Source: Gemmatimonadaceae bacterium (lineage in GTDB: Bacteria; Gemmatimonadota; Gemmatimonadetes; Gemmatimonadales; Gemmatimonadaceae). Taken from it: DNA of 64,000 nucleotides. Shown piece after piece: positions 17,870-26,473 of this stretch (the stretch's first letter is position 1; every line of letters starts with the position of its first letter). The translations under genes were made by a program, and so were the position numbers. Location of the stretch: assembly GCA_035633115.1 (NCBI GenBank), contig DASQFN010000058.1:62001-126000 (forward strand), written 5' to 3'. The notes under the pieces are model-generated. The model did not search any database and was not told the origin of the DNA. It saw nothing but the letters and a program-made list of their open reading frames with translations.

Positions 17870-18580
17870 TCAGTCCACGAAATCCCGGACCTGCTGATAA
17901 ATCACTCCATCAGTCAGGAACTGCCCATGCGCTATGCAGGCTGACTGATTGTTCGTCGCACCGGCGAGCGGGACGCTCGTGTCCGGGTTGATCGTCTCGT
18001 CGCACGGCGACCACCAGGTTGCGTAGCGCACGAGACCTGGCGTTTCGTCTCCCGCGTTCAGGTCGGCGAGGAACCGCGAGCCGATGCGAATCTCGAGGCA
18101 CGGCGTGAAGTTGCAGTTCAGCGCCGTATCGGTGCCGTGGTTGGGTCCGGCCAGGGAGACCCACGCGTCCACCTTTGCGGTGCCGGCAAAATTCTTCAGG
18201 TAGTACCGCGACGACACGCTCCCCGCAGAGTGGGCGATGATATCCACCTTGGCGGCTTGTGTCTCGGCGAGAATCTTGTCGACCTGTTGCCTGATCTCGT
18301 CGGCATTGCCGGCGTGCGAGAGGACGAAGCTGTAGTTGTAGGCGTAAAGCTCTCGCTCGGCCCAGCCATCAGTCCGGAACCGGTCGATCATCGGGCAGAA
18401 GAAGTCGGGGTTCTCGCCGTAGCCGTGCACGAATAGAACAGGATCGTGCGTGAGGGGAATGCTCGAGGCTGTGCGGGTGACACCGCACAGATCTTCGGGC
18501 GCGGTAATCCCGTCGGTGCAGCCCGCCCCGAACAGAAACGCGCAAAAAAGTGTGATGTGGGAAAGTGCCTGAGGTTTCAT
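17870..18580 (-). CDS. lipase-type alpha/beta hydrolase lipoprotein
   Basis: 236 residues. Lipoprotein signal with lipobox-like FGAGC at residue ~21. The hydrolase domain has 'PVLFVHGYGENP' and the nucleophile elbow AHSAGS, then 'WVSLAGPNHGT' and 'LNAGDETPG', all shared with the partial lipase at the left edge, which has the canonical HSMGG elbow. The GHSxG-like elbow here (AHSAGS) is still compatible with activity. Probably membrane-anchored at the periplasmic or surface side. It is divergent from the TonB-like gene. Confidence 0.85.
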   Translation of the reverse strand: MKPQALSHITLFCAFLFGAGCTDGITAPEDLCGVTRTASSIPLTHDPVLFVHGYGENPDFFCPMIDRFRTDGWAERELYAYNYSFVLSHAGNADEIRQQVDKILAETQAAKVDIIAHSAGSVSSRYYLKNFAGTAKVDAWVSLAGPNHGTDTALNCNFTPCLEIRIGSRFLADLNAGDETPGLVRYATWWSPCDETINPDTSVPLAGATNNQSACIAHGQFLTDGVIYQQVRDFVD

Positions 18581-18700
18581 GGTGAATGTGCCACAGTATC
18601 CATTGAAGAAATGCAGTTAACGCCTTCAGAGACAATAGCAGGAGGACCGGAAATAGTGTCCGATGTCAAGGGTGTAAGCGGCCTCTCGGCGTTGTTCCCG

Positions 18701-18716
18701 TGGCAGGACCCTTGCC
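18701..18716 (+). promoter_or_regulatory. candidate sigma-54 (RpoN) promoter of the TonB-like gene
   Basis: TGGCAGGACCCTTGCC has GG (18702-18703) and GC (18714-18715) separated by exactly 10 bp, as in the -24/-12 consensus TGGCAC-N5-TTGC. A start about 12 bp after the GC gives a leader of roughly 27 nt before ATG 18754. Sigma-54 transcription needs an AAA+ activator; none lies in the window. Confidence 0.65.
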
Positions 18717-18753
18717 TATAAAAAGGGGTGGCAGTCAACGGAGCAGACTTGGG

Positions 18754-19548
18754 ATGCTGACGACATTACTCGAATCGAAGCCCCAGAAGCAAAAGGCAGC
18801 AGGGGGGACGATTTTCAGCGTGGTTTTCCATTCAGCGATCATCTTTTTCGCCGTTTACGCGACGGCGCGCGCGGGTATAGAACAGGACAACCTGAAGCGC
18901 GAGCAGAAGGTCAACTTCGTGAAAATGAAGGAGCCTCCTCCGCCACCGGAGATCAAGAAGAAGGAGCCTCCTCCACCACCTCCGAAGGTAAAGAAGCCAC
19001 CTCCGAAGACGGAGCATACGCCTGACCCTCTGCCGCCGGTGCCAAAGCAGGAGATCCCGCCGCCCAAGGGGTTCCAGGTACTGAAGGCCCCGGTGAACGT
19101 TCCGGTCGAGCTTCCGAAGGTCGACCTCTCGGCCAAAGTGACCAACGAAGCCGACTTCAGCGGTAAGGGAGTCGCGGGCGGCAGCGCGTCGGGTAAGGAA
19201 GGCGGCACTGGCGATAATGAGGGCGGGAAGGTTGGTATCGACCCCGACAAGGCGTACATGGACTTCCAGGTCGAGGAGCAGGTCTCGGCGATCTCCGGCA
19301 CGAAGGTGGACTATCCGGAGTCGATGCGGTCCAGCGGTCTGGAGGGGCAGGTTGACGCGCAGTTCGTCGTCGACGAGAACGGGCGCATCCAGAGCGGCAC
19401 GTTTAAGGTTCTGAACTCGGCCAATTCCGCGTTTGTGGACGCCGTCAAGCGGGCAATACCTTCGATGCGATTCAGGCCGGCGAAAATCGGCAACACGAAG
19501 GTCTCGCAGGTGGTGCAGCAGTCGTTCAAGTTCAAGCTCAGCAGCTGA
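18754..19548 (+). CDS. TonB-like energy transducer protein
   Basis: 264 residues. Single N-terminal membrane helix (~20-40), a proline/lysine-rich periplasmic spacer ('PPPPPEIKKKEPPPPPPKVK', ~55-110), a Gly-rich linker and a C-terminal TonB domain with 'YPESMRSSGLEGQVDAQFVV' and 'VKRAIPSMRFRPAKIG'. It would couple the proton-motive force to outer-membrane receptors; one such receptor is at 55477-57621. No exbB/exbD genes are adjacent. ATG 18754 is preceded by GGAG at a suitable distance; the frame upstream (to 18700) would overlap the sigma-54 site. Confidence 0.88.
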   Translation: MLTTLLESKPQKQKAAGGTIFSVVFHSAIIFFAVYATARAGIEQDNLKREQKVNFVKMKEPPPPPEIKKKEPPPPPPKVKKPPPKTEHTPDPLPPVPKQEIPPPKGFQVLKAPVNVPVELPKVDLSAKVTNEADFSGKGVAGGSASGKEGGTGDNEGGKVGIDPDKAYMDFQVEEQVSAISGTKVDYPESMRSSGLEGQVDAQFVVDENGRIQSGTFKVLNSANSAFVDAVKRAIPSMRFRPAKIGNTKVSQVVQQSFKFKLSS

Positions 19549-19572
19549 CGCGGATCAAAGACAAGAGAGAAC

Positions 19573-19600
19573 GGCCCGGGCGAAACGTCCGGGCCTTTTT
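19573..19600 (+). terminator. Rho-independent terminator after the TonB-like gene
   Basis: A 10-bp stem (GGCCCGGGCG with CGTCCGGGCC, one G-T pair) and an AAA loop are followed by five T residues, 24 bp after the stop codon. Confidence 0.9.
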
Positions 19601-19668
19601 CTATGAACGGATAACAACAGATAGAACGGATTAGACGCGGAACACGGAGAACTGCAGGGAGTTACTTT

Positions 19669-21249
19669 TTGTTTTTCCCATTCAAGAATTTCTTCGTGTC
19701 CTTCGTGTCCTTCGTGTCCTTCGTGTCCGTTTTCCCGTTATTGGCACCTTTGGTTTTGGCGCTGACGATTCTCGTCGCCGAGCCGGCGTCCGGCCAGGGC
19801 GCGGGCCCTCCTGTGCATGGAAAGCGCGCGACGCGGCTCGTCATCCGCAACGCAACCATCGCCGATGGGAACGGAACGCCGGCGTCGGGTCCCGCTGACG
19901 TCGTAGTAGAAGGCAACCGCATCACCGGTGTTGTATTCCTCGATCCGGTCGCCGTCAGAACCGGCGTTGCGAGGCGGCCCGCGGCTGGTGATGCCGAGAT
20001 AGACGCAACGGGAAAGTTTTTGCTTCCCGGTCTCATCAACGCGCACGCGCATGTACAGGAGGAGCGCGGCGGAATTCCGCAGCCACTGCAGTACGAACTA
20101 AACCTGTGGCTCGCCTCGGGTATCACGACTGTTCGCGAAGTCGGCGCGGACAATACGCAGTCAATCATTGACCTCCGCGGACGCAGCGCGCGAGGTGAAG
20201 TAGCGAGCCCGAGGATTTTCGTCTACGGCCGCTTCGCCGCAGCGCCGGCGCCGAGGAGCGTGGACGATGCGAGGCAGCGTGTCCGTGATCTCAAAAAGAT
20301 GGGTGTTGACGGCATCAAGCTCGTAGGCACCGATCGGGACATCATGACGGCGATGCAGGATGAGGCACGCAAGCTGGGGCTTCGCATCGCCCATCATGTC
20401 GGCGTCGAAGAGACCACCGCCTGGGACGACATCCGCCTCGGCACGACGAGCATCGAGCACTGGTACGGGATTCCCGATGCCGCAATCAAGGATCGCATTC
20501 AGAATTTTCCGTCGAGCTACAATTATCGGAACGAGGTCGACCGCTTTCGATATGCTGGCCGTCTCTGGCGTGAGGCCGATTCAGCGAAGCTGATGCAGGT
20601 TCTGGATTCGATGGTCGCGGCGCGCGTAGCCTGGGTTCCGACGCTCGACATCTATGAGGCCAGCCGTGATCTCCAGCGAGCGCGCACTCAGCCGTGGTTC
20701 GCCGACTATCTCCACCCGACGCTCGAGCAATTCTTCAAGCCTGACCTGGCTAGCCACGGATCCTATTTCATCGGGTGGACTTCAACCGATGAGACATTCT
20801 GGAAGGAGAACTACCGTATCTGGATGAACGCACTTCGCGAGTTCGAGCGGCGCGGAGGACTGATCGGCATCGGCGACGATGCGGGGTTTATTTATCAGCT
20901 TTACGGGTTTGGTCTGATTCGCGAGCTGGAGCTGCACCAGGAAGCCGGCTTCCACCCGATCAAGATCATCCAGCACGCAACGGGCAACAATGCAAGGATC
21001 CTCGGTGAAGAAAGCCGGCTCGGGCGGGTGAGAGTCGGCTATCTCGCCGATCTGATCGTCGTCAACGGCAACCCGCTGGAGAATCTCAAGGTGTTGTATG
21101 CTACCGGAGTCGAGGAGACGAGGGACGGGACAGCCGTGCATACCGGCGGCGTCGAATGGACGATAAAGGATGGGATCCCATATAATGGCCCGAGGCTGAT
21201 GTCCGAGGTGAAGGAGATGGTGCGGCAGGCGCGAGCGGCGAAACGCTAG
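19669..21249 (+). CDS. secreted amidohydrolase-superfamily metal-dependent hydrolase
   Basis: About 526 residues from TTG 19669. TIM-barrel metal ligands: HAH in 'LINAHAHVQEE', His pair in 'LRIAHHVGV', 'TTSIEHW' and late Asp in 'GIGDDAGF'; ends with the beta-sandwich 'GYLADLIVVNGNPLE'. This resembles imidazolonepropionase/prolidase-like amidohydrolases of unknown substrate. The signal region is odd: part of it is encoded by four copies of TTCGTGTCC (reading FVS). A start at one of the GTG codons inside the repeat is possible, so the N-terminus is uncertain. Confidence 0.85.
   Translation: MFFPFKNFFVSFVSFVSFVSVFPLLAPLVLALTILVAEPASGQGAGPPVHGKRATRLVIRNATIADGNGTPASGPADVVVEGNRITGVVFLDPVAVRTGVARRPAAGDAEIDATGKFLLPGLINAHAHVQEERGGIPQPLQYELNLWLASGITTVREVGADNTQSIIDLRGRSARGEVASPRIFVYGRFAAAPAPRSVDDARQRVRDLKKMGVDGIKLVGTDRDIMTAMQDEARKLGLRIAHHVGVEETTAWDDIRLGTTSIEHWYGIPDAAIKDRIQNFPSSYNYRNEVDRFRYAGRLWREADSAKLMQVLDSMVAARVAWVPTLDIYEASRDLQRARTQPWFADYLHPTLEQFFKPDLASHGSYFIGWTSTDETFWKENYRIWMNALREFERRGGLIGIGDDAGFIYQLYGFGLIRELELHQEAGFHPIKIIQHATGNNARILGEESRLGRVRVGYLADLIVVNGNPLENLKVLYATGVEETRDGTAVHTGGVEWTIKDGIPYNGPRLMSEVKEMVRQARAAKR
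19693..19728 (+). repeat. 9-bp minisatellite TTCGTGTCC, four perfect copies
   Basis: Four head-to-tail units inside the 5' end of the amidohydrolase frame. The period is a multiple of three, so copy-number change keeps the frame and only lengthens the hydrophobic leader. Similar 9-bp arrays occur at 28153-28197 and 60493-60513. Confidence 0.95.
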
Positions 21250-21261
21250 ATCCGGTATGTG

Positions 21262-21762
21262 ATGGCCGACTCTTTCGCTACGCTGCTTCTTGAAAACCTT
21301 CAGCCTCGGCCCGGCCGGGGCGGCTGGCACGGCGGGCCAACGCCCGTCGGATCTCTTCGCGGTGTGTCGGCCGAGCAAGCGGCCTGGATCCCTGCACCTG
21401 GTCGCAATAGCATATGGCAGCTCGCCCTTCACATCGCCTATTGGAACTACGCAGTCCGGCGCCGGCTCGAGGGTGGCAGCAGAGGACGGTTCGCGCGGTC
21501 ACCGGCGAACTTCCCAGGAGTGCCCGAGCGGGCAGACGCTGAGGCGTGGCTCGCCGATGTAGCGCTCGTCAAAGCCGAACACGAACAGCTCGCAGGGACA
21601 ATCGCGAGAATCCCGTCGAGTCGATACTCGACCGCACTCGCCGACGGAAAGCGGTGGACCATCGGTGAGCTGATAGTTGGCATTGCCCAGCACGATGCGT
21701 ATCACACGGGTCAGATCCAGCTGATCAAGCGCTTGTGGCAGGCTGCGCAATCGACGCGTTAA
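21262..21762 (+). CDS. DinB-family (YfiT-like) putative metal-dependent protein
   Basis: 166 residues, four-helix-bundle DinB fold. Candidate metal ligands: His in 'LALHIAYWNY' and the pair in 'GIAQHDAYHTGQI'. Members include thiol transferases (bacillithiol, mycothiol) and proteins of unknown function. ATG 21262 is preferred to GTG 21259. It follows the amidohydrolase by 12 bp, so is likely cotranscribed. Confidence 0.85.
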   Translation: MADSFATLLLENLQPRPGRGGWHGGPTPVGSLRGVSAEQAAWIPAPGRNSIWQLALHIAYWNYAVRRRLEGGSRGRFARSPANFPGVPERADAEAWLADVALVKAEHEQLAGTIARIPSSRYSTALADGKRWTIGELIVGIAQHDAYHTGQIQLIKRLWQAAQSTR

Positions 21763-21765
21763 CCA

Positions 21766-22362
21766 ATGCATATGGAATACTATGAAAGCATTCTATGGAG
21801 ACGTCTGGACGTTCCCGGCCACGAGGTGGCGGAGCAGCGGCAGACTGTCCATGGCTGGCAGCTTCGCGGCGTTGCGGTGTTTGCGCATGAGGATCGACCA
21901 TGCCGCGTGGAATACGACATCCGCTGTGACGAAAACTGGCAGACCGAGCTCGTCACGCTCAGCGGCAACGTGGGTGAAAGGACAATCGCGATGGAGCTCC
22001 TTCGGAATCCCGCTGGCGAGTGGTCAATGCACGGGAGCAAGGTGTGGGAGCTGACGGACTGCGACGACGTCGACCTCAACTTCAGCCCGAGCACTAACAT
22101 GCTTCCCATCCGTCGCCTCGGACTTGCGGTGGGTAAAAACGCGGGCGTACGCGCGGCGTGGGTACGATTCCCTGAATTCACCCTCGAGGTTCTGGAGCAG
22201 ACATACTCACGCATCGGGCCCACGAGCTACCGGTACGAGAGCGCGAACGGAAAATTCCGCCGCGATCTAACGATAGACGAAGCGGGCTTCGTTCTCGAGT
22301 ATCCGGATTTCTGGCGGGCGGAAGCTAGATGGGGACTAGGGGGGCCTGAGGCGAAGCGATAG
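21766..22362 (+). CDS. putative glycolipid-binding family protein (PF06475-like)
   Basis: 198 residues. Family features include 'SILWRRLDVPGHE', 'VEYDIRCDENWQT', 'CDDVDLNFSPSTNMLPIRRL' and 'EQTYSRIG', with a single beta-rich domain like Pseudomonas PA1994. The biochemical role is not established for most members. It begins 3 nt after the DinB stop and is probably in the same transcript; ATG 21772 is an alternative start. Confidence 0.8.
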   Translation: MHMEYYESILWRRLDVPGHEVAEQRQTVHGWQLRGVAVFAHEDRPCRVEYDIRCDENWQTELVTLSGNVGERTIAMELLRNPAGEWSMHGSKVWELTDCDDVDLNFSPSTNMLPIRRLGLAVGKNAGVRAAWVRFPEFTLEVLEQTYSRIGPTSYRYESANGKFRRDLTIDEAGFVLEYPDFWRAEARWGLGGPEAKR

Positions 22363-22371
22363 TCGGCTGTC

Positions 22372-23715
22372 TCACTGCCCTGTCGGGAACGTCTCGGGAA
22401 CGTCACCGTCGAGCTTCGCGGGTATGTGCAGCGGATCAACCGCCCTCGACTCGTCCACGAAAAGGAATGCGTCGTACCGCTGCGGCAGTATCGTGGGCAC
22501 GTAGTTCCCCCAGCTCTCGGTGCGGGGATCGTACACTACCCCGATAGCACGGTGCCCGCGCGGCTCGCGCAGGGCAACCATGGGTTCTTCCTGGGCCTCA
22601 AAAAGAAAAAGACCATTCCGGCCCAGGGACTGGTGCATCGCCGCCTCGCAGCTGCCGCCGCGTGCTTCAGGAACGTGCATCCGCTCCATCGGTGCGCCCC
22701 ACTCGCGGCCGGCGATCACGCTGCCCTTGTAGGTGCCAAACCCCACGAGCACGACGCCCTCCTGCTCATGCTTCTGTCGCACGAGCTGGCCGACATTCAC
22801 CATGCCCGCGCGCGCCATGTCGGTGAACCTCGCATCGCCGATGTGCGTGTTGTGCTCCCAGACGATCGCTTTCGCCTTCGGTCCGTGATGCTTCATCAGC
22901 CGATCTAGCGTGTCCGTCATGTGATGATCGCGGACGTTCCACGACGTCGGCCCGCCGCGTACCATCGTGCGATAGTAGAGCTCGGCGTTTTTCGCGATTA
23001 GCGCATTCTGCTCGGCGTCGAAGTAGTCGTCGGTGCCTGCGGCTTTCTCGCGGTAATCGTCCGCCCGCGAGCGCAGAGCGACGAGAGCCGCAACGGCCTC
23101 CGCCTGGCAGGAGATCGGGACTAAAGCCGTGGCGCGCGCATACTCCTGCGCATCCTCGTTGTACGGCTCGAAGCAGGAATAAGCGCGCCGGGCGTGGGCG
23201 ACTGCCGCCGGATCTACGCGCTCGAGGTAGCGGATCACGGAATCCATTGACTCCCAGAGCGAGTAAACGTCGAGACCGTAGAACCCGACCTTGCGCTCAT
23301 CGAGTGCGCGCTCATTGTGAGCGCGCAGCCAGCGGACGAGCTGAGCGACCTCCTGGTTCGCCCACATCCACGTTGGCCACCGCTCGAACGCGTGCAGCAC
23401 GTCCTCGGCGGTCTCTCCCCCGTCTCCTTTGACGTACCGATTCACTTTGTAGCAGTCAGGCCAGTCGCCTTCCACGGCGATGAACGAGAACCGTTTTTCG
23501 GTGACGAGACGGCGTGTGATCTCCGTACGCCAGGTGTAAAACTCCGAAGTGCCGTGTGTTGCTTCCCCCAGCAACACGAACCTCGCATCCCCTATCATCT
23601 CGATGAGAGGGTCGACATGAACGGGCCCATCGAGCGGGAGCGCGATGTTCGCGATCTCTCCGATGAGAGCCTTGCCGGTCGATTGCGGACGTGCGTTTCG
23701 CGCGAAAGGGCTCAT
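22372..23715 (-). CDS. erythromycin esterase (Ere)-family hydrolase
   Basis: 447 residues. Signature 'LLGEATHGTSEF' near residue 50, with 'FIAVEGDWPDC', 'WMWANQEV' and 'IVWEHNTHIGDA'. The His/Glu residues correspond to the EreA/EreB active-site region. Chromosomal homologues in environmental bacteria are common and most are not known to hydrolyse macrolides, so resistance is not claimed. Convergent with the glycolipid-binding gene. Confidence 0.9.
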   Translation of the reverse strand: MSPFARNARPQSTGKALIGEIANIALPLDGPVHVDPLIEMIGDARFVLLGEATHGTSEFYTWRTEITRRLVTEKRFSFIAVEGDWPDCYKVNRYVKGDGGETAEDVLHAFERWPTWMWANQEVAQLVRWLRAHNERALDERKVGFYGLDVYSLWESMDSVIRYLERVDPAAVAHARRAYSCFEPYNEDAQEYARATALVPISCQAEAVAALVALRSRADDYREKAAGTDDYFDAEQNALIAKNAELYYRTMVRGGPTSWNVRDHHMTDTLDRLMKHHGPKAKAIVWEHNTHIGDARFTDMARAGMVNVGQLVRQKHEQEGVVLVGFGTYKGSVIAGREWGAPMERMHVPEARGGSCEAAMHQSLGRNGLFLFEAQEEPMVALREPRGHRAIGVVYDPRTESWGNYVPTILPQRYDAFLFVDESRAVDPLHIPAKLDGDVPETFPTGQ

Positions 23716-24119
23716 GGAGGAATCCGGAGAGACTCACCTCACCCATGCAAATTTCACGCGCCCGGGGCGGTCACCTGTTCCCACCGCCATTCAGGGCACA
23801 GTTCTTCCCTTTGCGAGGGCCGACTCTTTCTGAGAAAGATTTTCCGACACGCGACACGGTCATGGGAGCTCGAGGCAGTTCGCGGGCGCCGGGAACTCGA
23901 CGTTTTCTGGACGAAACTCGACGCGGACACAACACCTTCCGAACAGCTCGATCTCGAATCGCTGAAAGCAGGCCGTATAGTTTGAGGCTACCCCGCCACC
24001 CGCTTTGAGCCGCGATTTACGGCCTACGTAATCCCAGACCGCCGTCTACGTAGCATGGCGGATATGTCGCCATCGTCCGGAGAGCGATCCTTAGCGCGTC
24101 CCTTCATGGATCAACGGAA
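23716..24119. other. 404-bp intergenic region; probable promoter zone of the biosynthetic operon
   Basis: No convincing gene. Two CTACGTA sites at 24024-24030 and 24046-24053 (the second is the palindrome CTACGTAG) start 22 bp apart, about two helical turns. They lie 70-95 bp before the first operon ATG and could bind a dimeric regulator. No terminator for flanking genes was seen. Confidence 0.45.
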
Positions 24120-25115
24120 ATGGCGAGCAGCACCACGAACGGCACCCCCCCAAACCTCCCGGCGATAGCGGGCATCAGGTACATCTTTCCCGAGGGCTCC
24201 CGTACCGTGCGTCAGATGGCCGACGACGGACTTCTGGAGAGCTCTGCGGAGACGATGGAGTCGTTCGGCTTCGCGCGGGTGCATGTCGCGGTGGCCGAGA
24301 GCCCTTATGATCTCGCTCTGTCGGCCGCGCGCCAGCTGCTGACCGAGCAGGACATCGATCCGGCAAGCATTGGTCTGGTCATTTACGGTGGGACGCCGGG
24401 GTCCATGGCCTTCTCGCCGGCTTCGGATTCCGCTGCGGGAGCAGCCGGACTCTGCACGACTCGCCGGTTCATGTACCCTGGCGCTCGCCTGCAGTACGAC
24501 CTCGGGCTGTCGAACGCGTGGATGTTCGCGGTGGATCAGCTCGCGTGCACGACGCTTCTGGCTGCTGCGCGCATCGCGCGCTCGCTGTGCCTGACCGAAG
24601 GAATCGAACGGGCCCTGTGCGTCTCGTCGGAATTTTTCCCGGCGAAAGCAGGGCGTGAGGCGATTTTCAACTGCACGTCGGACGCTGCCTGCGCCGTTCT
24701 GATCGAGAAGAGCGGTGCCCGCAATCAGCTTCGTTCGGCGACGACGGTCACGAAGGGCTACTACTGGGACGTCGACGGCCTCCGCGACGAGATCGTTGCA
24801 TCGTACTTCCCGACGGCGCGGCATGTTCTGCATCAGACGATCGCCGACGCCGGTTGGTCGCCGGATGACGTCGACTGGATCATCCCGCACAACGTCAGCA
24901 TGCGGAGCTGGGAGATTCTTTCCGGCCTCGCTCAGCTTCCGCGCGCGCGCTTGTGGACCGACAACATAGCCCGCCACGGGCATACGCTCGCCGGCGACAA
25001 CTTCATCAACTACAGGGACGCGCTCGAGTCGGGTGAGATTGAGCCCGGCCACCGCGTGTTGCTCTTCTCCTACGGTTTCGGCGCGCACTGGACCGGCGTC
25101 GCGGTGGAGGCCTGA
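24120..25115 (+). CDS. beta-ketoacyl-ACP synthase III-like enzyme with altered catalytic triad
   Basis: 331 residues, thiolase-fold KAS III family. The nucleophile is C143 ('DQLACTTLL') and H257 lies in 'IIPHNVS'. The position of the FabH catalytic Asn ('RHGNTS') reads 'RHGHTL', i.e. H288 instead of Asn. The remaining C-terminus ('IEPGHRVLLFSYGFGAHWTG') aligns normally, so this is substitution, not misalignment. Enzymes with this change often do acyl transfer or atypical condensation. First gene of the operon and 3 nt from the reductase. Expected partner: the carrier protein two genes on. Confidence 0.88.
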   Translation: MASSTTNGTPPNLPAIAGIRYIFPEGSRTVRQMADDGLLESSAETMESFGFARVHVAVAESPYDLALSAARQLLTEQDIDPASIGLVIYGGTPGSMAFSPASDSAAGAAGLCTTRRFMYPGARLQYDLGLSNAWMFAVDQLACTTLLAAARIARSLCLTEGIERALCVSSEFFPAKAGREAIFNCTSDAACAVLIEKSGARNQLRSATTVTKGYYWDVDGLRDEIVASYFPTARHVLHQTIADAGWSPDDVDWIIPHNVSMRSWEILSGLAQLPRARLWTDNIARHGHTLAGDNFINYRDALESGEIEPGHRVLLFSYGFGAHWTGVAVEA

Positions 25116-25118
25116 GCG

Positions 25119-26213
25119 ATGAGAGAGACAATTCTCGTTACGGGAGCCACAGGCCTGATCGGCGCCGGCGTCCTCCAGCGAATGCTCCAGGCAGACGCAA
25201 ACCTCACAGCGTACGTGCTTGTCAGAGACGAGCTGCGATGGAAGCGGGATCTGCCCGCCTGGGCAGCGCTCGTGTCCCGGATCACCGCCGTGAGCGGCGA
25301 CGTTCGATCGCCTGGTCTCGGCATGGATCCGGGCGTCCGTTCGCACATCGCCGGTGAAATTAGCGCAATCGTCCACGCCGCCGCGAACACGAGGTTCTCG
25401 CAGCCGCTGGAAGAAGCACGACTGTCAAACACGGTCGGTACCGCCAACATGCTCGAGCTTGCCTCGGAGTGCCGGAAGCTGAAGCGGTTTGCGTTCGTAA
25501 GCACCGCGTTCGTCGCCGGGCGTGCCACCGGAACCATCCTGGAGCGCGACAACGGCACGGAAGCCGGATGGGTGAACGCCTACGAGCAGTCGAAGTACGA
25601 GGCAGAGACTCTCGTGCGCTCTAGCGCGTCGAGCTGGGTGATTTTCCGTCCTACCACGGTAGTTTGCCGTGGCGCCGACGGCATGGTCACGCAAGTCAAC
25701 GGCGTTCACCGAGCGCTCAGGATCTACCACCGCGGCCTCGCCGCGATGATGCCCGGCGCGCCGGACAACATGTTCGACGTGATCACCGGCGATTACGTGA
25801 ACGACGCGATCGCGCAGCTGGCGCTCGATGACAGCGCAGACGGACGCACCGTGCACCTGTGCTCGGGCAAGCGAGCGCTGACGGTTGGTGAGCTGCTCGA
25901 TGTCGCGTACGACGTGTGGGAGCAGGATGCCGAATGGAAGAGGCGGGGGCTCTCGCGCGCGATTCTGACAGATCTCGCGACCTACGCGATGTTCGAGCGC
26001 GCGGTGCTGGACACCGGCGACGCACGGCTGCGCGGGCTCATTTCGTCACTGTCGCATTTCGTTCCACAGCTCGCTCTGCCGAAGCAGTTCGACACGAACG
26101 CTGCAGACGAGCTGCTGACATTCACGCCCCCGTCTGCCTCCAAGTACTGGGGGCGCATGCTGAAGAACCTGATCGCCACTGGCTGGGGCGTGACGGAGGA
26201 GGCGGCAGCGTGA
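25119..26213 (+). CDS. extended SDR, thioester/fatty-acyl reductase-like
   Basis: 364 residues. Nucleotide-binding GATGLIG at residue ~9, 'GDVRSPGLGMD' typical of reductase (R) domains of NRPS/carboxylic acid reductases and fatty acyl reductases, 'IVHAAANTRF', Ser/Thr in 'FVSTAFVAG' and YxxxK as 'YEQSK'. It probably releases or reduces a carrier-bound acyl or aminoacyl thioester with NAD(P)H; a beta-keto reductase role (OleD-like) is the alternative. It overlaps the carrier protein gene by one base. Confidence 0.82.
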   Translation: MRETILVTGATGLIGAGVLQRMLQADANLTAYVLVRDELRWKRDLPAWAALVSRITAVSGDVRSPGLGMDPGVRSHIAGEISAIVHAAANTRFSQPLEEARLSNTVGTANMLELASECRKLKRFAFVSTAFVAGRATGTILERDNGTEAGWVNAYEQSKYEAETLVRSSASSWVIFRPTTVVCRGADGMVTQVNGVHRALRIYHRGLAAMMPGAPDNMFDVITGDYVNDAIAQLALDDSADGRTVHLCSGKRALTVGELLDVAYDVWEQDAEWKRRGLSRAILTDLATYAMFERAVLDTGDARLRGLISSLSHFVPQLALPKQFDTNAADELLTFTPPSASKYWGRMLKNLIATGWGVTEEAAA

Positions 26214-26473
26214 TGACGCGCGAGACATTCACCGCCGAGATGGTGAGCTGGCTCAACGCTCACGTGGCGCCTCCGGGAATCACGATCCACGCGAATACTC
26301 CGCTGTTCGTGCGCGGACTGATGGATTCGATCAGAGTCCTCGAGCTCATCGCCTACACGGAGCGGGCGATCGAATCAGCGATTCCCGATTCGCAGATGCG
26401 GATGGACAACTTCCAGACCGTTTCCCGGATTGCGGACGTCTTTCTCACGGAGCCGAGCAATGCTGCTGCCTGA
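26213..26473 (+). CDS. acyl/aminoacyl carrier protein
   Basis: 86 residues. The phosphopantetheine attachment site is S39 in 'RGLMDSIRVLELI', with the helix-2 hydrophobic pattern of carrier proteins and acidic helices overall. It starts inside TGATG at the end of the reductase and its 3' end overlaps the ligase gene by 14 bp, a strong sign of stoichiometric coupling. Most likely the dedicated carrier loaded by the adjacent amino acid ligase. Confidence 0.85.
   Translation: MTRETFTAEMVSWLNAHVAPPGITIHANTPLFVRGLMDSIRVLELIAYTERAIESAIPDSQMRMDNFQTVSRIADVFLTEPSNAAA

Noticed and set aside
22372-23715. Macrolide resistance gene
   Set aside because: Family match to erythromycin esterase only; no mobile element or resistance context, and most environmental homologues are uncharacterised.
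24120-26213. OleA/OleD olefin or beta-lactone pathway
   Set aside because: KAS III-like plus SDR resembles OleA/OleD, but OleB and OleC are absent, and the SDR looks more like a thioester reductase.
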